DNA of 64,000 nucleotides from Cohnella endophytica (GCF_003628305.1 NZ_RBZM01000010.1:1-64000); one strand, 5' to 3'; positions 8,622 to 17,457 are shown, numbered from the stretch's first letter. Translations and numbers: made by a program. Notes: generated by a model not told the origin, from the sequence alone.

Positions 8622-9167
8622 ATGAGTGCTGTAATCAGAAATAATTTGTTTTTAAAAGTATCTGAAATTGAGCCTGAACAACTAAGGTCTTATATCATTA
8701 ATGAAGTGGGAGAGAAAGCAAAAGACAAGTTGTATAATTATTTAAAAGATCTTACAGAAAGTTACCCTGAATTCGAAAAATGGTTTTTTGATGCTGTTAT
8801 TCCGGAAATTGAGATGAAAAATGGGAACAGGCAAATAATTATAGTGCTTTCAGAGGTTGAAGCAAAGCCAAGTCTTGTATTAACGGGTATTGCTATCTTG
8901 AAGAAAACCGATACAGAAAAGAAAATTTGTACAATTAGAATACACGATAATTTCCGTAACCAAGGGATAGGATCAGAACTTTTTGAAAAGTGTTTTGAGT
9001 ACTTAGAAACGAGGAAGCCGATCATTACAATTTCAAGTGATAGGAAGGAAATGTTTGAAACTCATATAAAAAACTATAATTTTTCCGAAACACAAATCTT
9101 AAAAGACTACTATAAAAAAGATTCAACTGAATATGTTTACAACGGGTATTTAACCGATGAGAGATAA
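8622..9167 (+). CDS. GNAT-family N-acetyltransferase
   Basis: A 181-residue protein. The acetyl-CoA-binding motif A is visible around residues 105-125 (IRIHDNFRNQGIGSELFEK, with the R/Q-x-x-G-x-G/A signature RNQGIGS), followed by the beta-4/alpha-4 region (KPIITISSDRKEMF) and a C-terminal strand. The N-terminal 60 residues are helical and not part of the core fold, so they may bind the substrate. AAGGAG precedes the ATG. It lies between the tail-anchored protein and an ASCH protein. GNAT and ASCH genes are often neighbours in accessory clusters, but no substrate can be named. A hairpin after the gene may end or attenuate transcription. Confidence 0.85.
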   Translation: MSAVIRNNLFLKVSEIEPEQLRSYIINEVGEKAKDKLYNYLKDLTESYPEFEKWFFDAVIPEIEMKNGNRQIIIVLSEVEAKPSLVLTGIAILKKTDTEKKICTIRIHDNFRNQGIGSELFEKCFEYLETRKPIITISSDRKEMFETHIKNYNFSETQILKDYYKKDSTEYVYNGYLTDER

Positions 9168-9184
9168 CGGGAATAAACTCATAA

Positions 9185-9230
9185 TATAAAAGCAGTTACA
9201 TTTGCATGTCAAATTGTAGCTGCTTTTATA
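9185..9230 (+). terminator. Hairpin between the GNAT and ASCH genes
   Basis: ATAAAAGCAG...TACA pairs with TGTA...CTGCTTTTAT and ends in a T-rich strand. It could be a full terminator or an attenuator within a four-gene cluster. Confidence 0.6.
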
Positions 9231-9252
9231 ATTTAATTGGGGGGAAGTACTT

Positions 9253-9624
9253 ATGAAGGTTTTGTTATCAATTAGGCCTGAATATGCAAACAAAATATTT
9301 TCCGGTGAAAAGAGATATGAGTATCGAAAGAATATTTTTAAAAAAAAGAATATTGACTCTATCTTGGTTTATTCGACGAAACCAGTGGGAAAAATAATAG
9401 GAGAAATTTATATTGATGAAATAATTGAGGATGAACCAAACAACATTTGGGTTAATACGCATGAGTTCTCTGGTATTACTCATAATTATTTTCAGGATTA
9501 TTTTAATGATAGAGAGTTGGGATTTGCTATAAAAATAAAAGAAGCCATACTATTTGATCGACCTCTTGAACTTGCTGATGTAATTTCCTCTGGTAAAGCT
9601 CCACAATCGTTTTGTTATATCTAA
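9253..9624 (+). CDS. ASCH-domain protein
   Basis: A 123-residue protein with the features of a small ASCH (PUA-like) domain: an N-terminal MKVLLSIRPEYANKIFSGEKRYEYRK block, then VYSTKPVGKIIGE, and a C-terminal strand with PLELADV and PQSFCYI. ASCH domains have a groove suited to RNA or modified-nucleotide binding, and some act as amidohydrolases on modified nucleosides. A strong GGGGGG ribosome-binding site precedes the ATG. It is 18 bases ahead of the P-loop gene, so the two are cotranscribed. Its usual role in such clusters is not established. Confidence 0.85.
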   Translation: MKVLLSIRPEYANKIFSGEKRYEYRKNIFKKKNIDSILVYSTKPVGKIIGEIYIDEIIEDEPNNIWVNTHEFSGITHNYFQDYFNDRELGFAIKIKEAILFDRPLELADVISSGKAPQSFCYI

Positions 9625-9642
9625 TAGAGAGTTGGGCATTGA

Positions 9643-10173
9643 ATGAGTAATCTCATATTTATTGGGGGAGTTCATGGTGTAGGAAAGACACAATTGAGTA
9701 GCGATCTGGAAAGGCAGTTAAAGCTTGAGACCTACTCAGCTAGTAAATTGATATCAGATATAAAAAAAATAAGGTTTGCAAAGAATAAAAGGGTCAAAAA
9801 CATTAGAGATAATCAAGAAATACTACTATATGCAATTAACCAGTTAGATATCAGAAGTAAGTTTTTTATACTTGAAGGGCATTTTTGTTTAATTAATGAA
9901 GAGGGAGAAATAACTCGTATACCGGAAAATTCTTTCCGAAAACTAAACCCAAAGGGGATAATTGTTAAGATTGATGATGTTGAAAAAATATCGGACAGAT
10001 TAAGCAGAAGGGATATGGAGCAATTTGATATAGCCTTTCTGAAGAGCTTTCAAGAGGAAGAGATAGATTATGCAAAGGAAATTTCCCAGGGGTTAGGAAT
10101 ACCTTATCTGATTTATAGTGCAGAGTCATCAATCAGTTCGATTAGAAAATTTATAGAGTCATTAAAAACCTAA
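9643..10173 (+). CDS. P-loop kinase-like ATP-binding protein
   Basis: A 176-residue protein with a Walker A motif at residues 9-16 (GVHGVGKT) at the extreme N-terminus, as in adenylate-kinase-like and nucleoside-kinase-like enzymes. A second strand ends in FILEGHF around residue 80, a likely Walker B-like position. RLSRRDMEQ near residue 125 resembles the arginine-rich LID region of small-molecule kinases. It probably phosphorylates a small molecule such as a nucleotide, but the substrate is unknown. It directly follows the ASCH gene. Low GC matches the cluster. Confidence 0.8.
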   Translation: MSNLIFIGGVHGVGKTQLSSDLERQLKLETYSASKLISDIKKIRFAKNKRVKNIRDNQEILLYAINQLDIRSKFFILEGHFCLINEEGEITRIPENSFRKLNPKGIIVKIDDVEKISDRLSRRDMEQFDIAFLKSFQEEEIDYAKEISQGLGIPYLIYSAESSISSIRKFIESLKT

Positions 10174-10397
10174 ATTGAAGATATTTGAATTACCGTAGAA
10201 CACCATTTTATTCTAGCGTTAGCATCCTCAAAATAACCTTAGATACTTTCTACATGTTGAGGATACAGGTCTGAAATATTTCACATTCACAAGGCACTTT
10301 TATCTTAATGCTAAAGACTCACAAGTTATGTAGTTGGTACTCAAGACCTTGGAATTAAGGTTTGCTTGGATTAATCGAAAATATGTAATCACCGCCT

Positions 10398-11237
10398 TTA
10401 ACCAATTTTTATCTCATAGTAGTCAGAGTATGCAGTACGAACTTTATCTATATACTTTGGTGCTTTGGCATGCCAATCATCTAATATTTTTAGAACTCCT
10501 TTTGTTGTTTCATCTGGTTTAATAAAGTCGAGACTAAATTCCTCATTGTTCTTTGATAGCCCTTTTATTAGCTTTGTTCCGTTAAAACCAATTAAGAATC
10601 CATATGAATAATCACTAGATAATTTAAGTTCATATTTTGTATTCAGTTCTTCAATAATTTTACCAAGGGTAAATTCTTTTTTTGGACTCCTTGATTGATA
10701 TATACCAAGTAACAAAGTAAGTAGCCCATTTATTGAATTTCGTTGTAGAATCTCCACAATGTCGTTGAAGGTAACAGAGTCGATATCTGTTGAAGTAGGT
10801 GATTCTGCTTTAGATATTCCGGAAACTACCTGGCTTACTTTGGTGTCCATTTCGGAAACCTGGTTACTAACTTGAACTATCGAATCTACAGAAGCAGATA
10901 TCTGGTTTTGCATCTCGGAAACCTGATAACTAACGTGTTTCATTGATTCTACAGAACTTGAGATCTGGTTTTGAACTTCATGAAACCCCCCAATTGCTTG
11001 GTTCAGTTTCTCTGAAGCTTCTGTGATTTTTTGAGCCTGAGTAATCGATGTTGTACTTTGATAAAATGTATATATTAAGGCAACTACAGAGAGTATTAGT
11101 GAAGTAATTGTACCTGCAAACCCCAAGTAACTAACAATTTGGTTCTTGTCTGATCCGTAATAAAATGTAAATATACCTACTAATAATAAGATTAAAAATA
11201 CAATAATATAGGCATAGTCCTTTTCCTTGAGCTTCAT
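10398..11237 (-). CDS. Membrane coiled-coil protein of unknown function
   Basis: A 279-residue protein. Two hydrophobic segments at about residues 8-27 and 33-57 form a hairpin in the membrane. A long coiled coil follows (about 60-145) with an internal duplication of the pattern QVSEMQNQISASVDS. The C-terminal 120 residues form a small alpha/beta domain (FNDIVEILQRNSINGLLTLLL, then WHAKAPKYIDKVRTAYSDYYEIKIG). GGAG is six bases before the ATG. It converges on the P-loop gene across 220 bp with no clear terminator. It is AT-rich and has no recognised family. It could be a stress or defence membrane protein, inferred from location only. Confidence 0.7.
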   Translation of the reverse strand: MKLKEKDYAYIIVFLILLLVGIFTFYYGSDKNQIVSYLGFAGTITSLILSVVALIYTFYQSTTSITQAQKITEASEKLNQAIGGFHEVQNQISSSVESMKHVSYQVSEMQNQISASVDSIVQVSNQVSEMDTKVSQVVSGISKAESPTSTDIDSVTFNDIVEILQRNSINGLLTLLLGIYQSRSPKKEFTLGKIIEELNTKYELKLSSDYSYGFLIGFNGTKLIKGLSKNNEEFSLDFIKPDETTKGVLKILDDWHAKAPKYIDKVRTAYSDYYEIKIG

Positions 11238-11565
11238 TCTTTACTCCTATGAGTTTAAAAGTTTATATTGCTTTAAAAACGTAAATGTTATTTGTACCCT
11301 TACATTTAAGCGTTACCTCTTACCGCAAATATAGTAAGTTGTTTGCGTTATAGTAATAATGAAATTCGTCGAAGATAACATATCGCCAACGGATATTGTC
11401 GATCTTTATAATGATCTATGTATTCGACAGGACTTTCGAAACTCCTCCAAAATACGGAAATAATTACTGTTAGGAATACATAAGAGGGGGAAGGGACTGA
11501 CACTTTAGTTATACGGGGAATACGGTGAGATGTGAGACGTGTAAGTGTGATTAGTATGCATGTAG
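11238..11565. other. Intergenic region without a gene
   Basis: The stretch is AT-rich at first and more balanced later, marking the right edge of the low-GC block. TCGACA/TCGA-like words recur, but no ordered promoter or ORF can be supported. Confidence 0.4.
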
Positions 11566-11642
11566 AATACAGAGCACAGTTAGATGAATGAACGCCGGTG
11601 CTCTGTATTTTTTAATGCCTAGAATTCAACACGCAGTCAACA
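11566..11642 (+). repeat. Dispersed hairpin-tail element, copy 2
   Basis: AATACAGAGCAC (11566-11577) pairs with GTGCTCTGTATT (11598-11609), followed by a T-run, AATGCC and the tail TTCAACACGCAGTCAACA (11625-11642). The stem sequence differs from copy 1, but pairing and flanks are kept. Confidence 0.7.
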
Positions 11643-11704
11643 CTCGGCTCCTAAAAATACTTTCAGGAAGCGTTGAATCGAGCGTGTGCACGTATACCTG
11701 TGAA

Positions 11705-11755
11705 CACAAAAAACCGGTATGCCCCTCTTTCGAGGTGCTACCGGCCAATTTTGTG
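11705..11755 (-). terminator. Terminator of the ABC exporter operon
   Basis: CACAAAA...CCGGTA pairs with TACCGG...TTTTGTG, and the minus strand reads CCGGTTTTTTG. It lies about 100 bases beyond the stop of the permease gene. Confidence 0.7.
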
Positions 11756-11858
11756 TTTGACTAATTTATTTCTCACTTACATCTCTCCTATTTATGCAGA
11801 CAAGAAGTCAGCAACGTACTTTGTGTTGGTAGTTTGCGAGCCGTATGCCGGTCTTTTT

Positions 11859-12629
11859 TTACGTATATTTCATCCTCCGTTTATACACCCTCATGGCGGA
11901 AGCGCAGAAGATACCGAGTATTGCCAAACTCCATAAAACTGCCGAAAGCGTAGTTTTATCCGCCGTTCCTCCGAGTAAAAGAGAACGAATGCTCTCGATA
12001 AGAGGCGTCATGGGCTGATATTTCGCGAATACACGGATAACTGCGGGCATGCTGTCGGTGGGGGCAAAGGCTGAGCTTACGAATAATAGCAACATCAGAA
12101 TGTAAGAAAACACTCCGGCTCCCTCGTAGGATTTGGCAAGCAAGCCGAAGGTGACGGCGATCCAAATGAACGCAAGAACGCTAAGCAACAGAATGACAAT
12201 AGCTAATACCCAACCCAACACGTCCGCTTGCGGCCGAAAGCCCATGCCGAAAGCAACGAGGAAAATGGCAAGCAATGAAACGACGTTGAAAACGAGTGAT
12301 GCCACCACGTGACCTCCAAGGATGGAGGCTTTGGCGATCGGCATGGAGTGGAAACGCTCGAATACGCCTTTCGTGAGATCGTTATTGATACGGAGAGAAG
12401 AATAGGCCACGCCGCTGGCAATGCAGAAGAGCAATATTCCCGGCAAAATGTAATTGATATAGCTGACATCGCCGGTGTTCATCGCTCCGCCAAAGATGTA
12501 AACGAAGAGCAACATGATCATGATCGGCATGGCGATGACGGTGATAATCGTGTCAATGCTACGCGTGGAGTGGCGAATGACACGCCCGCTCATGACGGCG
12601 GTATCGCCTAGAAAATGAATGAGCTTCAT
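11859..12629 (-). CDS. ABC-2 type transporter permease (DrrB-like)
   Basis: A 256-residue integral membrane protein with about six transmembrane segments, starting after a short cytoplasmic N-terminus (VIRHSTRSIDTIITVIAMPIMIMLL). The ABC-2 signature region SFAPTDSMPAVIRVFAKYQPMTPLIESIRSLLLGG lies at about residues 185-220 before the last membrane segment. It forms the membrane channel of a drug or lipid exporter together with the ATPase whose stop codon overlaps its start (ATGA). GGAGG is 7 bases before the ATG. The exported compound is unknown. The family includes daunorubicin and other drug exporters. Confidence 0.92.
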   Translation of the reverse strand: MKLIHFLGDTAVMSGRVIRHSTRSIDTIITVIAMPIMIMLLFVYIFGGAMNTGDVSYINYILPGILLFCIASGVAYSSLRINNDLTKGVFERFHSMPIAKASILGGHVVASLVFNVVSLLAIFLVAFGMGFRPQADVLGWVLAIVILLLSVLAFIWIAVTFGLLAKSYEGAGVFSYILMLLLFVSSAFAPTDSMPAVIRVFAKYQPMTPLIESIRSLLLGGTADKTTLSAVLWSLAILGIFCASAMRVYKRRMKYT

Positions 12630-13570
12630 TTGGAGTCCTCCTTTTTGCTGGTGACGATTGCGAGAAACACATCTTCAAGCGTGGGTAGTTTCTGGGAAAA
12701 CTCGGCAATTTCTATGTCGGCTTCCGCTGCTTTCGTTAGCAGTCGCATCATCTGTCTTGTACTTCCGTCTGTCATGACGGAGAGCGTGAGATTGTTCGAA
12801 TCTGCGGTCGCGTTGAATTCTTTTAACAGGTCGCGTGCTTGATTTAGCGTTGTTTCATTGTCGAATCGAAGTTCGATATGTCCCCGAGGCAACCTATTTT
12901 TAAGCTCCGCCGGACTGCCGGTAGCCACGATATGACCTTCATGCAAGATCGCGATTTGATCGGCTAGATGGTCGGCTTCCTCTAAGTACTGCGTGGTTAG
13001 AAAGACGGTGACACCCGATCTCGCTAATTCCTTGATCATATCCCACATAGCAATGCGGGCTTGCGGGTCAAGTCCGGTGGTCGGCTCGTCGAGAAAGACG
13101 ACCGACGGGTTGCCTAATAAGCTCATGGCCAAATCCAAGCGCCGACACATGCCTCCGGAATAAGTGGAGATTCGGCGATCAGCGGCATCGAGCAAGTCAA
13201 AGCGGCGCAACAACTCTTCTGCTTGCTTGTCTGGGGCGGGCAAATGGCGGAGTTTGGCCATCATCCGCAGATTCTCGCGTCCAGTCAGGATATAGTCCGC
13301 GGTTACGCTTTGTCCGGTCAGACTGATCTCCTTGCGTACGTGCTCGGGTTGTTTGGTTACGTCGACCCCATTAATCTTTGCGCTTCCGCTGTCGGGTTGG
13401 AGCAAGGTGGCAAGAATTTTGATTATTGTGGTTTTACCCGCGCCGTTGGATCCGAGAAGGGCAAAGGTTGAACCCTTCTGCACGGTGAAGTTCACTCCGC
13501 GCAGAACCTCCACGTTCTTATAGGATTTTTTGAGGTCTATGACCTCAATGGCCCAATTGTCCGGTTTCAT
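12626..13570 (-). CDS. ABC transporter ATPase (DrrA-like)
   Basis: A 314-residue ATPase that powers export through the permease encoded next. Walker A is GSNGAGKTT at residues 40-48, the signature is YSGGM and Walker B/D-loop is VVFLDEPTTGLDP. The C-terminal 90 residues form the regulatory extension typical of DrrA-like proteins. The ATG at 13570 follows AAAGGAGGAG at ideal spacing. The open frame extends upstream to 13663, but that part encodes the remains of a PadR regulator in the same frame, so a longer fusion protein is possible yet unlikely. With the regulator damaged, the pair may be constitutively expressed. Confidence 0.92.
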   Translation of the reverse strand: MKPDNWAIEVIDLKKSYKNVEVLRGVNFTVQKGSTFALLGSNGAGKTTIIKILATLLQPDSGSAKINGVDVTKQPEHVRKEISLTGQSVTADYILTGRENLRMMAKLRHLPAPDKQAEELLRRFDLLDAADRRISTYSGGMCRRLDLAMSLLGNPSVVFLDEPTTGLDPQARIAMWDMIKELARSGVTVFLTTQYLEEADHLADQIAILHEGHIVATGSPAELKNRLPRGHIELRFDNETTLNQARDLLKEFNATADSNNLTLSVMTDGSTRQMMRLLTKAAEADIEIAEFSQKLPTLEDVFLAIVTSKKEDSK

Positions 13571-13764
13571 CCCGATCTCCTCCTTTAGTTGAGCAAGTCT
13601 AGACGTTACGTATCCCCACTTCTCCCAGAATAGGGACAACTCACTCCGCCCATTTTCATTCAAGCTATAAAATTTCCTTGGCGGTCCGAATTCGGATGGT
13701 TTTTTCTCGATATCGACGAGCAGCCTTCCAAAACTCCCTTCAGCATTTCCGTAAGGTATTCCAT
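13571..13764 (-). pseudogene. PadR-family regulator with internal deletion
   Basis: The minus strand starts with ATG at 13764 after GGAGG and reads MEYLTEMLKGVLEGC, the typical PadR N-terminus. The continuation in that frame is foreign and stops within about 20 codons. In another frame the sequence reads IEKKPSEFGPPRKFYSLNENG and then SELSLFWEKWGYVTSRLAQL, the typical PadR wing and C-terminal helix. The recognition helices between these two parts are missing, so an internal deletion of roughly 40 codons, not a multiple of three, has destroyed the gene. PadR regulators usually repress adjacent drug exporters, which fits its place just ahead of the ABC pair. Confidence 0.8.
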
Positions 13765-13999
13765 TAAAGGCCTCCGCGCTACTTTGTATAACTCAGTACC
13801 ACTACATAGTAGCACCGAGTAGGGGGAATGTAAATAGGGGGAAAAGGGGGTGCTGAAAATAAATCGTTGATCACCCCTTGCCGACTCCATCATCCGCAAG
13901 CTTGCAGGAACAACGCGGCGGCGCCTAGAATTCCATAATCAGAACGATAAAGCCAAGGCTGTGAATGCCAGGTTTTTTTTACATACCGATGAAAAAAAA

Positions 14000-14024
14000 G
14001 GAACTATGCGGCGTCGAGCTCGTT
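14000..14024 (+). promoter_or_regulatory. Candidate ECF-type autoregulatory promoter
   Basis: GGAAC at 14000-14004 and CGTT at 14021-14024 are separated by 16 bases, matching the general ECF -35/-10 pattern. The inferred start point lies a few bases before the ribosome-binding site of the sigma gene, which also supports the GTG start at 14049. Confidence 0.4.
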
Positions 14025-14048
14025 GTTTGGTTAGAGGAGGTTGCCGGA

Positions 14049-14612
14049 GTGGATTACGAGTATATCAAGCAAATGGACGAAGGGATCGACCGCAACGCCT
14101 TGCTTGACGAACTGATGATGACGTTCGGCAAGGATGTGTGGAACTACGCGTTCTGCTTGACGCGTCGCCGGGAACTGGCCGAGGATATCGCCCAGGAAAC
14201 GTTCATTAAAGCCTACAACGCGATTTATTCGTTCCGAGGCGGGATGACGATGAAGGCGTGGCTGCTCACGATCGCCCGCAACACGGCGCGGGATTACTTC
14301 AAATCCGCGTGGTTTCGCCGCGTTCAGCTGGTCTGGGAGGAGTACGAGACGAGCGTGTTCCAACCTTCCGCGGAGAAGCAATGGTTCGTGTCACTCGAGC
14401 AGCGCGAAGTATGGAATGCCGTGCTGAGCTTGCCACGAAAGCTGCGGGAGACGCTGCTGCTGTACGCGCATCACCATCTCTCGCACAAAGAGATCGCGGA
14501 ATTGTTGCAGCTTAGCGAAGGGACGGTCAAATCGCGCATTTTCCGCGCGCGGGCCGCTATTAGCCGCAAGCTAGGCAAGCCTGCGGCTTTCGAAGGAGGA
14601 AAGCGTCCATGA
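14049..14612 (+). CDS. ECF sigma factor
   Basis: A 187-residue RNA polymerase sigma factor of the extracytoplasmic-function class. Region 2 covers about residues 20-90 (WNYAFCLTRRRELAEDIAQETFIKAY, then MKAWLLTIARNTARDYF), and region 4 covers about residues 120-175 (PRKLRETLLLYAHHHLSHKEIAELL, then EGTVKSRIFRAR). The GTG at 14049 is selected because GAGGAGG precedes it by 8 bases and the protein then begins near region 2; the frame is open to 13965. It overlaps the anti-sigma-like gene by four bases (ATGA), so the two are translationally coupled. It presumably directs transcription of its own operon, including the three lipoprotein genes. Confidence 0.93.
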   Translation: MDYEYIKQMDEGIDRNALLDELMMTFGKDVWNYAFCLTRRRELAEDIAQETFIKAYNAIYSFRGGMTMKAWLLTIARNTARDYFKSAWFRRVQLVWEEYETSVFQPSAEKQWFVSLEQREVWNAVLSLPRKLRETLLLYAHHHLSHKEIAELLQLSEGTVKSRIFRARAAISRKLGKPAAFEGGKRP

Positions 14613-16117
14613 ATCATTCCGACTGGGAGAAGCACCTCGAAGAGCTTCCGCTCGGCAGCGGCGGCTTCTCCCCGAAGTCCATGAAGCAAATTAAGGAGAG
14701 GATACGATTGGACGGCAAACGCAAAAGCCCCATCCGAGGCATAACGATCGCGGCGGCGTGTACGCTGCTCGCGGTCGTCGTCTGGGCGACCGGGGATTAC
14801 GGCCGGGCGCTCTTTTCTAGCTCCGGGGCGGCGGATACCGACGAGCAAGAGTTTCGGCTGACCGTGCAGTATGGGAGCAAAATGGGCTTTATGTCCCAGT
14901 TAGGCTCGACTTATATGCTCAATCATCCGAAAGCAAAGTTCGAGGTCGCCGAACCGAGCGAAGAGTACGCAGAGAAGCAAGACTTGGCATCCTACAAGAA
15001 ATGGGTAAGCGAATCCAACGCGGATATTCTTCAAGTTCCGCTTGCTTTCGTAGACGACCTCGCCGCGGACGGCGTGCTCTTTCCCCTCGACGATCTGATT
15101 AGAAGGAAAAAACTGGATATTAAAGAACTCTACCCGTCCGCGGTCGATCTGGTCAAGGAAGCGGGCAATGGGCAGATGTACGGCATCCTCGATGATATCG
15201 ATATGAATATGCTCATCTACAACCGGTCGCTGTTCCAGAGCAAAGGCGTGCCGCTCCCCGAGAAAGGCGCGACGTGGGACGACATCGTCCGCCTAGCCGC
15301 GCGGTTCGAAGGCGCGCGCGACCAGGGCAAGCCGGTATACGGCTTCTCGTATGGATATACTCCGGATCCGTTTCGAATGATCTATGACATTGGGCAGTCC
15401 CAAGGACTGTCGATCGTGGATGCGAAGGGTCGGCCGCAAGTAAACGGCGCCTCATGGAAGGTCATCTGGAGCCAAGTATCGGAAGGCCTTCGCAAAGGTT
15501 GGATCAGCGATGAATTGCCGGATAATGCCGAACAGTCCGACCCGTTACAGGCGGCGATATCCGGCAATCCGTTCTATAACGGCCGCTCCGCGATGACGCT
15601 GCAGCCGTACTTGTCGTGGTACGTTATGAACGAAGCGATCCAGCAAGGCTTGTTACGGGACGGATGGGATGCGATACCGCTGAGCGCGCCTACCGCGCCG
15701 GGCAAGATTAGTTCGCTGGCCGAGGGGACGGTCTATGCCGTTAACGCCAAGTCTGCCAATCAACCGCAGGCTTTGAAATTCATGGAATATATCGCGAGCA
15801 AGGAACGGTCGAATAAGGCCGTCGAGACGGGGGGACCGCAAATGTTACTAGCGGCGGTACCGGACGCGAAAATCGGGGAAGGCACTCCGATCGGCCGCTA
15901 CTACGAGTCAGGGCTGGACGCGTCCGCCGTACTGCGGCAGGCAGAGCTTAGTCGGCTGCCCGCGTACAACCGTGTGATGAGCATGCTGTCGGCAAAAGCG
16001 AACGCGGCGGTTCAGGATATTGCGGCCGGACGGTCGACGGTCGACGAAGCGCTGAACCGGCTGCAGGCGGATGCGGAACAGGCCGCTATCGCCGGCGTCT
16101 CGGAGGCGAGCCGATGA
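14609..16117 (+). CDS. Membrane anti-sigma-like protein with an extracellular solute-binding domain
   Basis: A 502-residue protein with unusual architecture. Residues 1-43 are cytoplasmic and charged, residues about 44-62 form one membrane segment (ITIAAACTLLAVVVWAT), and residues about 80-495 form a family-1 type extracellular solute-binding domain. Instead of a lipobox it has a membrane anchor with an inner tail, the layout of an anti-sigma factor. It is translationally coupled to the ECF sigma gene. The outer domain shares motifs with the three downstream lipoproteins, for example LFQSKGVPLPEKGATWDDIVRLA against LFQRYGVPLPDQNMTWDEILRLA. Inference: ligand binding outside controls release of the sigma factor. 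The N-terminal tail lacks a visible zinc-binding HxxxCxxC motif. Confidence 0.85.
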   Translation: MNHSDWEKHLEELPLGSGGFSPKSMKQIKERIRLDGKRKSPIRGITIAAACTLLAVVVWATGDYGRALFSSSGAADTDEQEFRLTVQYGSKMGFMSQLGSTYMLNHPKAKFEVAEPSEEYAEKQDLASYKKWVSESNADILQVPLAFVDDLAADGVLFPLDDLIRRKKLDIKELYPSAVDLVKEAGNGQMYGILDDIDMNMLIYNRSLFQSKGVPLPEKGATWDDIVRLAARFEGARDQGKPVYGFSYGYTPDPFRMIYDIGQSQGLSIVDAKGRPQVNGASWKVIWSQVSEGLRKGWISDELPDNAEQSDPLQAAISGNPFYNGRSAMTLQPYLSWYVMNEAIQQGLLRDGWDAIPLSAPTAPGKISSLAEGTVYAVNAKSANQPQALKFMEYIASKERSNKAVETGGPQMLLAAVPDAKIGEGTPIGRYYESGLDASAVLRQAELSRLPAYNRVMSMLSAKANAAVQDIAAGRSTVDEALNRLQADAEQAAIAGVSEASR

Positions 16118-17427
16118 GAGCGGCGGTCTTAAGGGCGCGAGGGCGCTTCCTTGCCATGGTGCTGGCAGTTTGCATGCTCGCGGCGTCTAGCGGATGCACC
16201 GGAAAGTCTAAACCCCCGGCCGAACCAACTGAGCTGACGATCGCTTGCGTCAACCAGATGACTTTCGATTTTTTCTACCGCAGCGCCTTAGAGTCCGTTT
16301 ATCCGAATACGAAATTCAATATCGTATCGATGGAGGATCCGAAGTATATAAACCCGCATCTCGATATCGGAGTCGCGCTTAAAGAAATGTTCGAGACGAA
16401 GAAGCCGGACCTCGTTATCCTGTATGCGAGGCAATATAGATACGTTGCGGATGCGGGATTGCTGCGCGATCTCGAGAATATGGCGGCGTTGAACAAGTTC
16501 GACCTCGGCACCCTGCATGAGGGGATGCTCGACAAGGTACGGAACAATGAGGAAGGCAAACTGTATGGGCTTGCGCCTCTCTTTCACTCTTCGGCAGTTT
16601 ATTACAATAAAACGCTATTCCAACGCTATGGCGTGCCGCTACCGGATCAGAATATGACCTGGGACGAAATTCTGCGGTTGGCGGGGTTATTCGTAGACCA
16701 GAGAGAGGGCGACGACGGCGTCAGAGGTTTCACCATGTCATGGGCGACCAATAATCCGTTCGATATCATGTCCTATATCGCCTGGACCGAAGGGCTTGCG
16801 ATGTACGACAAAACCGCCAATCGCCTCACGTTCGACAGTGACAAGTGGCATGCCCTTATCTCTAAGGTCATTGCCGCTTACCGGAACGGTACGTTAATTG
16901 CCGATAAGGACGCGACGCGTAAGCGCGACCTGTTCGCCGAAGGCAAGGCGGCGCTTACGTTCGCCGACGAATATTACGTGACGCAGCTGAAGCGACAAAA
17001 ACAAACGTTCGAGTGGGGTCTGTTGCCCGGACCTGTTCAATCGTTGGACCCGAGTCGGGGCGGGTATATCGCGACGGACTCCATGTTTGCGATTCCGGCG
17101 CAGTCGAGTCACCCCAAGGAAGCTTGGAAGCTCATCGAGGGAGTCATGTCGGACAAAATGGGTGATATCTATTCCGGATTCGAATTCGGCGGCCTTCCCG
17201 TGCAGGCAAATGGAAGAGCGGCGAAGGATCCGCTGTATGAGGTATTCTACCGGCTGCGGCCAGTGCCGCAGCAGTCGGAGTTTGCGCTCGGCGTCAACGA
17301 GAAAAACGAACTGGAGCGGATCATCAACGACGAGATCGGCGCGGCGATCGCGGACCGCAAGTCGGCTGAAGACGCCGTCGCGGCGATTCAGGAAGCGGGC
17401 ACGCGACTGCTGCCGGATCGACGCTGA
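16114..17427 (+). CDS. Extracellular solute-binding lipoprotein, copy 1
   Basis: A 437-residue lipoprotein. The signal peptide ends in LAASSGC (lipobox, Cys near residue 28), followed by a family-1 (sugar type) solute-binding fold: ELTIACVNQMTFDFFY at the start of lobe 1, KKPDLVILYARQYRYVADAGLLRDLE, and a hinge with YYNKTLFQRYGVPLPDQNMTWDEILR. It overlaps the preceding anti-sigma-like gene by 4 bases. No permease or ATPase gene is nearby, so it is either an orphan binding protein serving a distant transporter or a ligand-presenting partner for the membrane sensor. It is one of three tandem paralogues that share leader and C-terminus (IQEAGTRLLPDRR) almost exactly. Confidence 0.9.
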   Translation: MRAAVLRARGRFLAMVLAVCMLAASSGCTGKSKPPAEPTELTIACVNQMTFDFFYRSALESVYPNTKFNIVSMEDPKYINPHLDIGVALKEMFETKKPDLVILYARQYRYVADAGLLRDLENMAALNKFDLGTLHEGMLDKVRNNEEGKLYGLAPLFHSSAVYYNKTLFQRYGVPLPDQNMTWDEILRLAGLFVDQREGDDGVRGFTMSWATNNPFDIMSYIAWTEGLAMYDKTANRLTFDSDKWHALISKVIAAYRNGTLIADKDATRKRDLFAEGKAALTFADEYYVTQLKRQKQTFEWGLLPGPVQSLDPSRGGYIATDSMFAIPAQSSHPKEAWKLIEGVMSDKMGDIYSGFEFGGLPVQANGRAAKDPLYEVFYRLRPVPQQSEFALGVNEKNELERIINDEIGAAIADRKSAEDAVAAIQEAGTRLLPDRR

Positions 17428-17457
17428 AGACAGAGGTAGAGAGGGACGTGTTGCGTC

